This document shows positions 6,316 to 6,846 of a stretch of 6,846 bases of DNA, in pieces. The position numbers and the translations under genes are program-made. Within the stretch, counting starts at the first letter, position 1. Every line of letters begins with the position of its first letter. The notes beneath the pieces were generated by a model, which was given only the letters and a program-made list of their open reading frames with translations, had not been told where the DNA came from and ran no database searches. This stretch comes from Miniphocaeibacter sp012841535 (GTDB lineage: Bacteria; Bacillota; Clostridia; Tissierellales; Peptoniphilaceae): the NCBI RefSeq assembly GCF_049274025.1, contig NZ_JBASRV010000029.1, one strand, 5' to 3'.

Positions 6316-6846
6316 TATAAACATCTTACCACTGTGTGACCTTTAGGTTATAAATGAAAGAAACAAAATAGAAATACTTAAAAAAGAGAATTATTCTGAA
6401 AGAAGGATTGCTACACTATTAGGTTTTAGCAATTCAACAATAAGTAGAGAAATAAAGAGATGTAAGGGTGAATATTCAGCTAAAATAACTAAAAACGATT
6501 ATGAAGAAAAATCAAAAAACAAGAGTAGAACATGTTAATTTACACAAGAGCTAGGTGGATTTATTGAAGACATATTAAATAAATCATGGTCTCCTGAGCA
6601 GATAGTAGGTAGAGATTTAAAGGGTATTATATCTTTCAAAACCTTTTATAATTGGATATATTCTAAAGTTTTATCTGTCGATTTAAAGGTTTTGCGAAGG
6701 AAAGGAAATAGTAGGAAAACTAAAGAAACTAGAGGCAAATTCAATATTGGCAAATCAATATCACAAAGACCAAATCATGTAAAGAAACGCATAGAATTTG
6801 GACATTGGGAACTAGATACAGTTGTTTCTTCTAGAGGTAAAAGCAA
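6310..6846 (+). pseudogene. IS30-family transposase, broken, runs off the right edge
   Basis: The ATG at 6310 has GGAG six bases upstream and begins MSYKHLTT, the usual IS30-family start, but meets TGA at 6337. Homology resumes in another frame at about 6356 with ERNKIEILKKENYS. There the helix-turn-helix (6389-6460, ending NSTISREIKR) is followed by an in-frame TAA at 6536-6538, then FTQELGGFIEDIL and the family motif WSPEQIVGR (6587-6613). FGHWELDTVVSSRGKS reaches the edge; the Asp codon at 6815 is the first acidic residue of the DDE catalytic triad. Between MSYKHLTT and ERNK there are 22 nt where relatives usually have about one codon, so an insertion of about 19 nt probably caused the first break. 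The TAA is probably a single change from a lysine AAA. The rest of the catalytic domain is outside the window. Family assignment is strong, and loss of function is very likely. Confidence 0.88.

Larger units (their letters stand above)
6203..6846 (+). mobile_element. IS30-family insertion sequence, left part, decayed
   Basis: A transposase fragment of the IS30 family with its upstream control region enters from the right. The left boundary is placed approximately at 6203, where the sequence GATTGTAAAATTAAATGCAA begins about 100 bp before the transposase start. It resembles the ends of low-GC IS30 elements as I remember them, but the matching right end is outside the window, so the terminal repeat cannot be confirmed. 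The boundary could be wrong by tens of bases. The element points away from the BREX operon and lies about 100 bp from its promoter. The transposase is broken, so the copy is not autonomous. Confidence 0.6.

Overview
The window is AT-rich, low-GC DNA, with dense lysine, glutamate and asparagine codons rich in A/T and strong AGGAG-like ribosome binding sites. This suggests a Firmicute, probably an anaerobic clostridial or Tissierellia-type bacterium; the genus cannot be read from the sequence. Nearly all of it is the front half of a type 1 BREX phage-defence operon, transcribed on the minus strand. To its right, on the plus strand, lies the left end of a decayed IS30-family insertion sequence.

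Layout, following the operon's transcription from right to left: a small Cro/C1-type HTH regulator (5829-6029), brxA (5228-5827), brxB (4662-5228), brxC (1021-4650) and the first 336 codons of pglX (1-1010, running off the left edge). The genes are separated by 1 nt, a 1-nt overlap (TAATG), 11 nt and 10 nt. Each has its own Shine-Dalgarno sequence, and three of these lie inside or overlap the end of the gene before. This is a tightly coupled single transcription unit. The rest of a canonical type 1 system (remainder of pglX, then pglZ and brxL) would be expected beyond the left edge but is not visible here.

The intergenic region at 6030-6309 holds the probable operon promoter (TTGTTA, 17 nt, TACTAT at 6076-6104). 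A perfect 17-bp palindrome (6066-6082) sits on its -10 box and is a good candidate operator for the HTH protein. Further right are a 10-bp perfect tandem repeat, the presumed left end of the IS30 element, and a large inverted repeat whose right arm contains the ribosome binding site and start codon of the transposase. The transposase reading frame is broken near its N-terminus and again by an internal TAA.

How the genes work together: PglX is the adenine methyltransferase that marks host DNA. BrxC is a large P-loop ATPase. BrxA and BrxB are small accessory proteins needed for defence or methylation in characterised systems. The HTH protein probably sets expression of the whole operon. BREX itself is a described system. 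The less-described parts here are the compact Cro/C1 regulator as first gene (instead of the WYL-domain BrxR known elsewhere) and its candidate operator.
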